From NCBI GenBank assembly GCA_020073485.1, contig JAIQFB010000001.1, positions 419,929-483,928 of the forward strand: DNA of 64,000 bases, written 5' to 3'. Under the pieces are notes generated by a model. That model was not told the origin of the DNA and did not search any database. It worked only from the letters and a program-made list of their open reading frames with translations. Below, piece by piece: positions 35,361 through 43,676 of this stretch. Source of the stretch: Terriglobia bacterium (GTDB lineage Bacteria > Acidobacteriota > Terriglobia > Acidiferrales > UBA7541). Each line of letters begins with the position of its first letter. The stretch's first letter is position 1. The position numbers and the translations under genes are program-made.

Positions 35361-35434
35361 GGTGGCACAGACTTCAGTCTGTGCGCTTTCGGGTGGAAGG
35401 AAATCCAAACCGCACAGGCTGAAGCCTGTGCCAC
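35361..35434. repeat. Palindromic repeat family B, double copy
   Basis: Two facing palindromes: GGTGGCACAGACTTCAGTCT at 35361-35380 (and on to 35385) and CGCACAGGCTGAAGCCTGTG from 35411, ending GCCAC at 35434. Each half folds on itself and the two also pair with each other. It sits 83 bases downstream of the GGDEF/HD-GYP gene stop and before fabH. Confidence 0.82.
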
Positions 35435-35516
35435 TGGATTGCGCCCGAGGTATTGACAGGGGTCGTCCAAACAGGGGCACGAACTGCGGCCGGATAATCA
35501 TGGTGAAGAGATCGGT

Positions 35517-38500
35517 TTAGTGGACGGCTTCGTGCTCGCGGTCCTGGGCAGTATTCAGGATGATCGGATTGGGCAATTCCCGCAAACGGGACACGAATAC
35601 GCGCACCAGGTCGGGATCGAATTGCGCGTTTCCGCAGCGCTCCAGTTCCTGCAAAGCTTCCTCCGGCGTGCGCGCCTTCTTATACGTTCGCTCGGAGGTA
35701 ATCGTGTCATAGGCGTCGGCGATGGCGATGATCCGCGCTCCCAGTGGAATCTGGCTGCCCGACAAACTATCCGGGTAGCCGGAGCCGTCGAAGAACTCGT
35801 GATGATGGGCCACCATCTCGCGGACGCGTTCCGTGCCGCGCAGAGGTTCCAGCAGCTTGGAGCCATATTCCACGTGGCGCTTCATGGCCTCCCACTCGTC
35901 CGGATTGAGCGGGCCGTTCTTGTTCAGGATCGATTCCAGGATGCCGACCTTGCCGACGTCGTGCAGCATGCTCCCCAGGCGTATTTCCTCGATCTGCGTG
36001 CCTTGCAGGCCGACGGCCTCGGCTATCAAGACCGCGTAGGTGGATACTTTCTGCGAATGCCCCTGCGTGAATTGATCCTTGGCATCGACCGCGAGCGCCA
36101 GCGAAGTCAGCGTGTCCATGACGATCGGGGGTAGCGGCTCGAACGACGCTTCCTCGCAGGAATCGGCAGCGGCGTTTCCGTCCGGACGCGAACCGGCGGA
36201 TTCGGTCTCGGCCAGCGATCGGGCAAATTGTTCAATGCGGCTGTAGATTTCCACGAACGCGTCCGGACCGGTGGCGAAGAGCCGCTTCAGGGTGACGCCG
36301 AGATAGGCGTCGAGGACGTCGCGCTTCCACTTCTTGGCGTCGTCCGGATTATATTTATCCGCGGTGGAGACGGCGTTGCCGCCCTGGTGCTTGGAAAGGT
36401 ACATCGATGCATCGGCAACCTGAATCAATTCCTGCGGAGTTGACCCGCTCATCGGAAACGTGGCCACGCCAAAGCTGGAGGTGACGTTCTTTTCGCGCAA
36501 CACCGGATCGGCGCACAGCCAGGAACGCAGTTTCGTGGCTAGTTGATTGCTTTGTTCGGTATCGGTTTCCGGCATCAGGATGACGAATTCGTCGCCGCCA
36601 TACCGCGCGACCACGTCCGAACGGCGGCAATTCTCATCCAAAATTTGCGCCACCCGCTGCAGCACCAGATCGCCGTCCAGGTGGCCGTAGAAATCGTTCA
36701 CGAACTTGAAGCGGTCCAGGTCCATGAGCACCAGCGAAAAAGAACGTCCGGCTCGCGTCGCGCGTTTCCATTCGCGCGAGAGCGCCTCCATGAAGAAGCG
36801 ATGCGTTTTGAGTCCGGTGAGTCCGTCGGTGATGGCTTGTTCCTGCGCTTTCTGGAAGGTCATCGAGTTGTGCAGCGCGCCGGAAATCAGGTCCGCCAGC
36901 GTGCCCAGGAACAACATCTCCTCTTGGGGAAAGTCCGAAGCCTGGTCCGTCTCCACATATAACACGCCGTGCAACTGGTCCGCGTAAACGATTGGAAGCG
37001 CGATGGCCGAGACCGATCCTTCCAGGACCGGCTCACCAGGCGAGTCGGGCGAGCCATAGGATACAACAGCCATCTGTCCGGTGCGCGCCACGCGTCCCAC
37101 CACATTGCCGTCCAGTTCCAGACGCCTGCCCAATGCGCCTTTCCTGCGCCCGGCCTCCGCACGGATCACGATTTCCTTGGTGGAATATTCCAGCAGTCCG
37201 ATCCCTATGTGCGAGTACTCCAGCCCTTGTTCCAGTTCCTCGCCGATCTTTGCCAGCATTTCGTCCGGATTCAAGGTCACGATGATATTCCGGGAAATAT
37301 TATTCAGCAACGTGAGGTGGCGCGATTTTGCGCGCTCCTCCCGGAAGAGCCTGGAATTTTCCAGCGCGATCACCGCTTCGCTGGCCAGCACGCGCATCAT
37401 TTCCAGGTGGCCGCCGTCCAAAGCGCCTTCCTGGGAGCTTTGCACGGCCATCGCGCCGATGGGCCTTTCGTACAGCAGCAGGGGGACCCCGCAGAAACTT
37501 CCCTTCAGGTCATTCTGGGGTTCCAGCCCCATCTTACGCATTTCTTCCGCGAAATTTTCCCGGATCAGCAGAGGCTGGCGCGTGCGCATCAGGTATTCGG
37601 TGAAAAAGCGGTCGTCGAGCGGCCGGGCCATCTTGGGAAGCGTCGTCCCTTCCCGCACTTCCACTTCATATCGGATTTCGTTGCGGACCGGATCGTGCAG
37701 CGTGATGTAGAAATGATTGACGTCGAACAGGCGCCTCATTTCGGTGAGGATGGTCTCGAACAGCGTTTCCGGATCCAGCGTGGAGCTCAGCGCGCGCCCG
37801 ATTTCGTTGAGCATGTTCAGTTCCTGCGTGCGCCGCGCGGTCTGCTGCACAAGATAACTATTTTCCACGGCCATTCCGATTTGATGGCCCAGCGCCAGCA
37901 GCAATCGCAATTCGGCCGCGGTGAATCGACGGCTGTCCGGAGTTCCCAGGAACAATACGCCGAAAGCCTGTTCCTTGGCTTGCAGGCTGATCCCCACCAC
38001 CGTGCGCATATGCTGGCTCATGGCCAGCTGCCGGAATCGGCGGAAGGCTTCTTCGCTTTCCAGCGCCGCCCAGGAAGCGTCGCGTCCAAGGTCCCGGAAA
38101 ACCACCAGCCCGCCCAGGCGCGCGACCAGGTCCACCAGATGGTCGTCCAGGCCTTCTTCCTGCGACACGGCGCAGAAGTTTTCCGTCAACCCCACGGCCA
38201 CCACCGAAGTGGGCCCCTGCGGATTTCCATGATGCAGGAAAAGCGCGCCCGCGGGCATGCGCACCACGCTCAGCACCCTCTCCAGCGCATGCGAGAGCAT
38301 TTGCTGGATTTCCGGCCCCACGAATCCCGACGTGGCCAGGTTCACATTCGAGAGCGCGAGCATGTTCTGTTCCACGCGGCGCTTTTCTTCCTCATACAGC
38401 CCCATCACCATCAAGGCCGCGGCGAACAGTTGCGGGAGAATTTCCATGGCGCGCAGGGAATCGGAGAGGCGGCGGGCCAGCAGCAATTCGCCGATCAGAA

Positions 38501-39029
38501 TCGCGCCCCAGCTCAAGAAGGAAGCGGCCAGCAGAAAATCCGCGAACGTTTCGTGCCTGCGGCTTTCCTGATAAAAGATCCACGCGACGCCGCAAAGCAC
38601 CCCGGCCACTCCCAGCTGCGGCGAGACGCTTACATCGTGCACGTAATAGGCCGCCGACCAAACCACGAAAACCGCTCCCGCGGCGATCTGCGGCCGTACC
38701 ATAGGCGAAGTTTCCGTATACACACGCGCCGTGCTGAAAAATAGCAGTGCCGCTGCGCCCAGCAGCCATTCATTGACCGCCGATTGCCAGGGCGCCACCG
38801 AAATCCAGGGTTCCAGCGCCGGACTCAGGTAATGCAGCGCGAGCAGGCACCAACCGGCGCTCCAGAGCATCAGGTACGCCTGGCGCCGCAAACTGTGCAT
38901 GTAGGCGAAAAAACCCGAAGTCAGGGCCGAGGCCAGCAGCAGAGCGATCGCAAGAATGCTTTCCGAAGTCACCACTTCACGCACACCCGCAAATGGGAAA
39001 TTTGCAGCGCGTTTTAGAACGGGCTGCAA
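35517..39029 (-). CDS. Membrane GAF-GGDEF-HD-GYP cyclic di-GMP protein
   Basis: A 1170-residue protein (the first codons from TTG 39029 are uncertain; an internal GTG giving VTSESILAIALLL is a good alternative). Residues about 20-215 hold about seven membrane helices, then three GAF-like domains (about 235-395, 400-560, 570-730). A GGDEF diguanylate cyclase follows, with LMDLDRFKFVNDFYGH, an intact RYGGDEFVILMPE near 809 and an RxxD inhibitory site just before it. A complete HD-GYP phosphodiesterase ends the protein: LHDVGKVGI near 1022, then MVAHHHEFFDGSGYPD. Both synthesis and breakdown sites of cyclic di-GMP look active. It may sense ligands at or through the membrane. Confidence 0.93.
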   Translation of the reverse strand: MQPVLKRAANFPFAGVREVVTSESILAIALLLASALTSGFFAYMHSLRRQAYLMLWSAGWCLLALHYLSPALEPWISVAPWQSAVNEWLLGAAALLFFSTARVYTETSPMVRPQIAAGAVFVVWSAAYYVHDVSVSPQLGVAGVLCGVAWIFYQESRRHETFADFLLAASFLSWGAILIGELLLARRLSDSLRAMEILPQLFAAALMVMGLYEEEKRRVEQNMLALSNVNLATSGFVGPEIQQMLSHALERVLSVVRMPAGALFLHHGNPQGPTSVVAVGLTENFCAVSQEEGLDDHLVDLVARLGGLVVFRDLGRDASWAALESEEAFRRFRQLAMSQHMRTVVGISLQAKEQAFGVLFLGTPDSRRFTAAELRLLLALGHQIGMAVENSYLVQQTARRTQELNMLNEIGRALSSTLDPETLFETILTEMRRLFDVNHFYITLHDPVRNEIRYEVEVREGTTLPKMARPLDDRFFTEYLMRTRQPLLIRENFAEEMRKMGLEPQNDLKGSFCGVPLLLYERPIGAMAVQSSQEGALDGGHLEMMRVLASEAVIALENSRLFREERAKSRHLTLLNNISRNIIVTLNPDEMLAKIGEELEQGLEYSHIGIGLLEYSTKEIVIRAEAGRRKGALGRRLELDGNVVGRVARTGQMAVVSYGSPDSPGEPVLEGSVSAIALPIVYADQLHGVLYVETDQASDFPQEEMLFLGTLADLISGALHNSMTFQKAQEQAITDGLTGLKTHRFFMEALSREWKRATRAGRSFSLVLMDLDRFKFVNDFYGHLDGDLVLQRVAQILDENCRRSDVVARYGGDEFVILMPETDTEQSNQLATKLRSWLCADPVLREKNVTSSFGVATFPMSGSTPQELIQVADASMYLSKHQGGNAVSTADKYNPDDAKKWKRDVLDAYLGVTLKRLFATGPDAFVEIYSRIEQFARSLAETESAGSRPDGNAAADSCEEASFEPLPPIVMDTLTSLALAVDAKDQFTQGHSQKVSTYAVLIAEAVGLQGTQIEEIRLGSMLHDVGKVGILESILNKNGPLNPDEWEAMKRHVEYGSKLLEPLRGTERVREMVAHHHEFFDGSGYPDSLSGSQIPLGARIIAIADAYDTITSERTYKKARTPEEALQELERCGNAQFDPDLVRVFVSRLRELPNPIILNTAQDREHEAVH

Positions 39030-39473
39030 TCAATAACCGTGAATCACAATGAAAATAAAAACGCATCAAGAAAGCTGGGCCTCAATACTCAGTCGGGCTT
39101 CCACTAGAGCCCGCACACGTTCCAGCGCGGTAAGTGAAGTCGCGCTTCAAGGCGAACCACACCTATCCCGCAAAAATTCACAACTTTTTCGACTATAAGG
39201 GACGCCTTTCCGGCCGGTCAAGGGTACGGGGGTACCAGGCAGGAACAACGACACGTGAGACTTCGGACACACCCCCCGTGCCCGGGAATTGCATTGGGAT
39301 CGCGGACGGGAGCGCCCAAATCCTGAGTTTGGTTCGCTCGCGTTCCTGAGTAGGTTCGGCTAAGATTAACTGATTTCATGAATCGTTCCGCAGGGCTGTT
39401 CGATTCGGCCGGAACCGGGTGTTTCGCAACGCAAAGGGAAAGTTCGTTCCTCTGGGAGAATCCAACTCGTCGC
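39030..39473. other. Intergenic region before gltX
   Basis: Divergent spacing between the leftward signalling gene and gltX. The frame of gltX is open back to 39378, but the tRNA-synthetase domain begins after 39486. It contains an imperfect GGTACGGGGGTACC repeat near 39225 and a GC-rich patch (CACCCCCCGTGCCCGGG near 39271). No gene recognised; promoters for both directions are expected. Confidence 0.45.
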
Positions 39474-40964
39474 ATGACCACTTCTATGAGTTCATCGGAA
39501 AATTCGTCCGGCAAAATACGCGTGCGGTTTGCGCCTTCGCCAACGGGGTACTTGCACGTGGGGGGAGCGCGCACGGCGCTATTTAACTGGTTGTTCGCGC
39601 GCCATTTCGGCGGGACGATGATCCTGCGCATCGAGGATACGGACGTCGAGCGCAACCGCCCGGAGCTGGTCGAGGGAATTCTCGACGGCCTGCGCTGGCT
39701 TGGCGTCGATTGGGATGAGGGCCCGTACTATCAGTCGCAGCGCCTGGACTTGCATCGCGCGGCGGCCGAAAAACTGGCTGTTTCCGGCGCGGCCTATTTC
39801 TGCGATTGCCCGCCGGAAAAATATGCCGGCGGCGACGCCGTGGAAGAAACCGAGGACGCGAAGAAAGAAGCCGGCCCAAGGCGGGTCACGCGCTGCGCCT
39901 GCCGCGAAGGAAAACCCGGCCTGAGCACTCAGAATGCAGCAATCCGTTTTCGCGTTCCGCAAGGCGCAACCACAAAATTTGAAGATGCGGTATTTGGCCC
40001 GCGAGAAGTGGCCAACGAGGAGATCGAGGATTTCGTGCTCCTGCGTTCTCCCAAGGAGGGGCAAGCGCATGGCGCGCCGACGTACCAACTGAGCGTGGTT
40101 GTGGATGATATCGACATGCGCGTCACGCATGTGATCCGCGGCTCCGATCACATCTCGAACACGCCGAAGCAGGCACTGCTGTACCGCGCGCTCGGCGCCG
40201 TGCCGCCCATCTTCGCGCACGTGCCGCTGATCCTGGGCCCGGACCGCACGCGGCTTTCCAAGCGCCATGGCGCCACCAGCGTCGGCTCTTACCGCGACGA
40301 AGGTTTTCTCCCTGAAGCGTTCCGGAATTTTCTGGCGCTGCTCGGCTGGTCGGTGGGGGACGCGGAATTCATGCGCACCTCAGAGATTATTTCTCTGTTT
40401 TCGCTCGAAGGCGTCAGCCGCACCAACGGCGTCTTCGACCGTCCGAAGCTCGAGTGGTACAACGTGCAGTATCTTCAAAAGCTGCCCATCGACGAACTGC
40501 TGCCCTTCATCCAAGTCGAACTGGAACGCTCGAAACTCTGGCAGCCGGAATGGGCGGCGGAAAAGCGCGATTGGTTTTCAAAAACGGTGGACCTGCTGCG
40601 CCCGCGCACGCGGCTGCTGCCCGATTTTTCCACCTGGGCGCGCGCATTTTTCAGCGACTCATTCGAGTACGATCCGCAAGCGCGCGAAAAATTCTGGAAG
40701 GACGAGCGCCTGGGCGCGATGCTCGGCAAACTGGCCGATGCGCTGGCCGCGCTCGCGGACTGGAATCACGATGCCTGCGACCACGCGCTGAGGGAACTTG
40801 CCGCCGCCGAGGGCGTGAAGGCCGGACTCTTGATCAACGCCACACGCGTCGCCATCGTGGGCCAGGCCGTCGCCCCGCCGCTGTTTGATACGATGCTCGT
40901 GCTGGGGCAGGAGCGCGTGGTCAGGCGCCTGCGCAGCGCCGTCGATGCCCTCGCCGCGCGATAA
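39474..40964 (+). CDS. gltX: Glutamyl-tRNA synthetase
   Basis: A 496-residue class I aminoacyl-tRNA synthetase; an upstream start at 39378 would give 528 residues but adds nothing family-like. The HIGH-type signature is in VRFAPSPTGYLHVGGARTAL, and the KMSKS-type motif is RTRLSKRHGATSV near residue 260. A CxC...CxC cluster (YFCDCPPEKY then TRCACREG) may bind zinc, as in bacterial GluRS, where the last ligand is usually His. It charges tRNA-Glu with glutamate in the cytosol. Codon use fits the neighbouring host genes. Confidence 0.95.
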   Translation: MTTSMSSSENSSGKIRVRFAPSPTGYLHVGGARTALFNWLFARHFGGTMILRIEDTDVERNRPELVEGILDGLRWLGVDWDEGPYYQSQRLDLHRAAAEKLAVSGAAYFCDCPPEKYAGGDAVEETEDAKKEAGPRRVTRCACREGKPGLSTQNAAIRFRVPQGATTKFEDAVFGPREVANEEIEDFVLLRSPKEGQAHGAPTYQLSVVVDDIDMRVTHVIRGSDHISNTPKQALLYRALGAVPPIFAHVPLILGPDRTRLSKRHGATSVGSYRDEGFLPEAFRNFLALLGWSVGDAEFMRTSEIISLFSLEGVSRTNGVFDRPKLEWYNVQYLQKLPIDELLPFIQVELERSKLWQPEWAAEKRDWFSKTVDLLRPRTRLLPDFSTWARAFFSDSFEYDPQAREKFWKDERLGAMLGKLADALAALADWNHDACDHALRELAAAEGVKAGLLINATRVAIVGQAVAPPLFDTMLVLGQERVVRRLRSAVDALAAR

Positions 40965-41010
40965 TTTCAGGCTGGAACAATCTTCATAGGCTACGGAGAA
41001 ACCCAAATCA

Positions 41011-41101
41011 CCGTCATTTCGAGGCGCGCTTTTCGCCGAGGAATCCCTCTTTTCCTGAATTTCAATCGAAGAGGGATTCCTCGCTTCGCTCGGAATGACG
41101 G
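41011..41101. repeat. Palindromic repeat family A, copy 4
   Basis: Arms start CCGTCATTTCGAGGCG and end CGCTTCGCTCGGAATGACGG, with the conserved GAATCCCTC / GAGGGATTC core, flanking a short AT-rich loop. It lies between convergent ends of gltX and the DsbD-like gene, so it may be a shared terminator. Confidence 0.85.
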
Positions 41102-41164
41102 AAAAGAAAACTCCTCCGCAATCTGTTCAGCCGGCGCGGTTTTGATTTCCCTGTCCTGGAATTT

Positions 41165-41189
41165 CGCACAGGCTGAAGCCTGTGCCACC
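41165..41189. repeat. Palindromic repeat family B, copy
   Basis: CGCACAGGCTGAAGCCTGTG followed by CCACC; the same half-unit as in the other B copies. It lies 64 bases after a family A element in the same convergent gap. Confidence 0.75.
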
Positions 41190-41242
41190 AAAGCCAATCC
41201 AGAATAGCCAATTAGATTTTTTCAGAAACGAAGACCGCGACC

Positions 41243-41902
41243 CTAATGCTTCGTTGGAGACTTCGAGGCTCCGGTAGCAGCGAAAATGTCCGTGTTGGCC
41301 GGATGCGCGGGTGTATCCACGGCGGCGATATCCAATTCCACCGTCGCGGGAATTTTCGTCGGAGGCAGGCAGGAATCCTGGTTGCACGCCTGGTAGCCGA
41401 TAGTGAGAGGGATTTTCTGATGGCCCAGTGCGGCCACGTTCCCCGCGCGCAATTTCATCCGCACGGTGAAAGAAGTTTCGTAAACACGCAGAGGCGTTTT
41501 TGAAAATTGGAACGGGCGCATCACACCGCGCGGATAGTCTGTTTCCACCACTGTGACGCCCGCGGGAAGATCCGCCGTCACTTTCGTGGGAATCAGGTAT
41601 TCCTCGGATGGTTCGTGGGCGTTGACGTGGAATCCGGGAGTGATTTTTGCCACTACTGCAATTTCAAACGCACTGCCGCGCGGAACCGGCTGCAGCGAGA
41701 CATACGCCTGAGGCTGCAGGACGCTTGCGGCGCGCGTAAACGCGGTGTCCTGCGCGGGCGCGCCGGCGCTGAAAGCAAGGCCCGCCAGAGTCAGCACGCA
41801 AATAGCCAAGGGAAGCGCGCGATGCTCGCATTGCCGTGCGGATAGGTTCACACCGCGGCCGATGGGCTTGCGCGTAGTTACGGTAATGGAAGTCATATTC
41901 AT
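41243..41902 (-). CDS. Exported DsbD-alpha-like thiol protein
   Basis: A 219-residue exported protein whose ATG abuts the cyaY stop (no gap). A hydrophobic segment (ALPLAICVLTLAGLAFSAGAPAQ, about residues 29-50) is a signal sequence. The soluble part matches the N-terminal domain of DsbD (PF11412): KITPGFHVNAHEPSEEYLIP, then the two-Cys motif GYQACNQDSCLPP near 174. In DsbD this domain passes electrons to periplasmic partners. TlpA and CcdA homologues lie 3-5 kb away, so this could be one part of a split thiol-reducing path. Confidence 0.82.
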   Translation of the reverse strand: MNMTSITVTTRKPIGRGVNLSARQCEHRALPLAICVLTLAGLAFSAGAPAQDTAFTRAASVLQPQAYVSLQPVPRGSAFEIAVVAKITPGFHVNAHEPSEEYLIPTKVTADLPAGVTVVETDYPRGVMRPFQFSKTPLRVYETSFTVRMKLRAGNVAALGHQKIPLTIGYQACNQDSCLPPTKIPATVELDIAAVDTPAHPANTDIFAATGASKSPTKH

Positions 41903-42232
41903 TTAGACGCTCACCGGGCTGCCGAGTTGCTCGCTAAGAATGCGCCCCATCAGCTGCATCAGCGTCTCGCCTGTTTTTTCCAGGACGAATGTGCCGGCGG
42001 CGTCCGACCAGGCCAGCTTGAAACTGGTGGTAAGCGCGGAAATCCAAATCTGCCGCACCGGCGTCTGCGGACTGATCACAAACCGGGTTTCGTCCGCGTC
42101 CTCAAACTGGATTTCCAGTTTGCCGCTTCCGCCCTCGACCTCGAACCCGCGCTCGTCACCCACTTCCTGCAGCCGGCGTTGGAGCGCATCGAACGCAGCA
42201 TCGCACCGTTTTTGAAATTCTTTTTCATCCAT
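41903..42232 (-). CDS. cyaY: Frataxin homologue CyaY
   Basis: A 109-residue protein of frataxin length and pattern. The acidic helix start is DEKEFQKRCDAAFDALQRRL, and the conserved beta-sheet face reads RFVISPQTPVRQIWISA with the following KLAWSDAAGTFVLEKTGET. Frataxins bind iron and regulate Fe-S cluster assembly through IscS. No isc gene lies in the window. The gene stops at the base before the exported DsbD-like gene, so the two are probably cotranscribed. Confidence 0.85.
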   Translation of the reverse strand: MDEKEFQKRCDAAFDALQRRLQEVGDERGFEVEGGSGKLEIQFEDADETRFVISPQTPVRQIWISALTTSFKLAWSDAAGTFVLEKTGETLMQLMGRILSEQLGSPVSV

Positions 42233-42399
42233 GATGGCTCCAGATTACCTTGAACCGGGCGGAGGGGCAAGGAAGCGGGCAACGATAATTTCAAATGTGA
42301 GATTTGAAATTGCATTCAACACCCGACAGCCAACACCAAGCCCGCAATGCTTGAGATGTGTCGCTTGCCCCCTGCCCCCTACAACCTGCTACCTTGCAC
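42233..42399. other. 167-base gap with purine/pyrimidine-rich repeats (family C)
   Basis: It contains GGAGGGGCAAGGAAGCGGGC near 42262 and, reversed, CTTGCCCCCTGCCCCCTAC near 42365, relatives of the family C stretches at 18931 and 55830. Between them is a perfect inverted repeat (42287-42311), listed separately. Confidence 0.5.
42287..42311. repeat. Short perfect inverted repeat
   Basis: AATTTCAAAT, loop GTGAG, ATTTGAAATT: ten-base arms with a five-base loop. It is AT-rich in a GC-rich genome, downstream of the MacB-like permease start region and upstream of cyaY. It could be an operator or a small hairpin. Confidence 0.5.
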
Positions 42400-43659
42400 C
42401 TACTCATACCGTAGCGCGTCCACAGGATCGAGCCGCGCGGCCTTCACGGCCGGATAAATGCCAAAGAAAAGGCCGACGCTCATGGAGACGACGACGGCCA
42501 GGAGCACGGCCCACAGCGGGATGCTCGAGGGCAGGCGGGGCAAGAACATGTTGATGAGCAGACTGATGGCGACGGCCAGCAGCACGCCGATGATTCCGCC
42601 TGAGCCGGTGAGCACCACGGCTTCGGTGAGGAATTGCCAGATGACGTCGCGGCGGCGCGCGCCGATCGCTTTTCGCACTCCGATCTCGCGCGTGCGCTGC
42701 GTGACCGACATCAGCATGATGTTCATCACGCCCACGCCGCCCACCAGCAATCCGATCGAACTGACCACGGCGGTCAGCAGCGCGACCGAGCCCGTGATTT
42801 GCTTGAACTGGTCGGCAATTTCCTGCGCGGTCGACAGCCCGAAATTTTCAGGCGCCGCATACGGAACGTGCCGCCGGCGCCGCAGCACCGCGCGAATTTC
42901 ATCCTGCGCCTGCGCCATCCTTCCGGGCGCGGCTTGCGCCGCTATGAAGTGTTCGTCATCCTCGGGATGATGCTTGCGATACGTGCGGTACGGCACCAGG
43001 ACCTGCTTTTCCGCCGCCGGATTCTGGAAGAATTGGCCCTTGCGGTGGTTGAATACGCCGATGACGCGGTAGGGAAATCCCTCCACATAAATCGTTTTGT
43101 CCAACGCATCGCCGCCGGGGAAAAACGCCTTGCCCAGGTCATAGCCGATGACGGCGACATCTTCACGGTGAAGATTCTCCGCTTCGGTGAAAACACGGCC
43201 GGTGTAGGGCGTTATGTTGAAGACCTGCTCGTAATCGGTGTCCCCGCCCATGTAATCCAGGCCACTGACTTCCTTGTCCGCGTACCGCGCGGTGATCAGC
43301 GGAGGGCGGTTGTTGTCATACACCTTTTTGAAAACCGTTGCCGATACCTTCACCACGTCGGGGCATTCCTCGCGAATCGCGATGGCATCGTCGAGCGTCA
43401 GCGACTTGCGATTGCGCTCCTCGGCGGTCATGCGGCCAGACCGGACGCCGGGAGCCACCTTGAACACCCAGATGGTATTCGGCCCGTAGTCGTCCAGGTA
43501 CGCGGTGACATCCGCATAAAAACCCACCAGGATGGACGCCACCGTGATCAGCGCGGTGATACCGATGACCACCCCCAGGACGGTGAGGAACGAGCGCGTC
43601 TTGTTTTCGCGCAGCGTGTCCAGCGCCATCTTCGCATTTTCGCCCATTGGCATTCGCAT
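42400..43659 (-). CDS. ABC transporter permease, MacB/FtsX type
   Basis: A 419-residue protein with the N-terminal helix segment RSFLTVLGVVIGITALITVAS (about 24-44), a MacB_PCD-type periplasmic domain (about 50-280) and three C-terminal helices forming FtsX (GSVALLTAVVSSIGLLVGGVGVMN and IGVRKAIGARRRDV). It belongs to MacB-type transporters that move substrates out of the inner membrane or envelope with mechanical coupling. A GGGAGGA site stands upstream. It follows its near-twin by 17 bases. No ATPase gene or membrane-fusion protein is next to them. Confidence 0.88.
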   Translation of the reverse strand: MRMPMGENAKMALDTLRENKTRSFLTVLGVVIGITALITVASILVGFYADVTAYLDDYGPNTIWVFKVAPGVRSGRMTAEERNRKSLTLDDAIAIREECPDVVKVSATVFKKVYDNNRPPLITARYADKEVSGLDYMGGDTDYEQVFNITPYTGRVFTEAENLHREDVAVIGYDLGKAFFPGGDALDKTIYVEGFPYRVIGVFNHRKGQFFQNPAAEKQVLVPYRTYRKHHPEDDEHFIAAQAAPGRMAQAQDEIRAVLRRRRHVPYAAPENFGLSTAQEIADQFKQITGSVALLTAVVSSIGLLVGGVGVMNIMLMSVTQRTREIGVRKAIGARRRDVIWQFLTEAVVLTGSGGIIGVLLAVAISLLINMFLPRLPSSIPLWAVLLAVVVSMSVGLFFGIYPAVKAARLDPVDALRYE

Positions 43660-43676
43660 GGGTCCGCCGATCCTCC

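Noticed and set aside
36969..38744. 591-codon rightward frame antisense to the GAF/GGDEF/HD-GYP gene
   Set aside because: His/Gln/Arg-rich with no domain; the opposite strand has a complete signalling protein with intact motifs.
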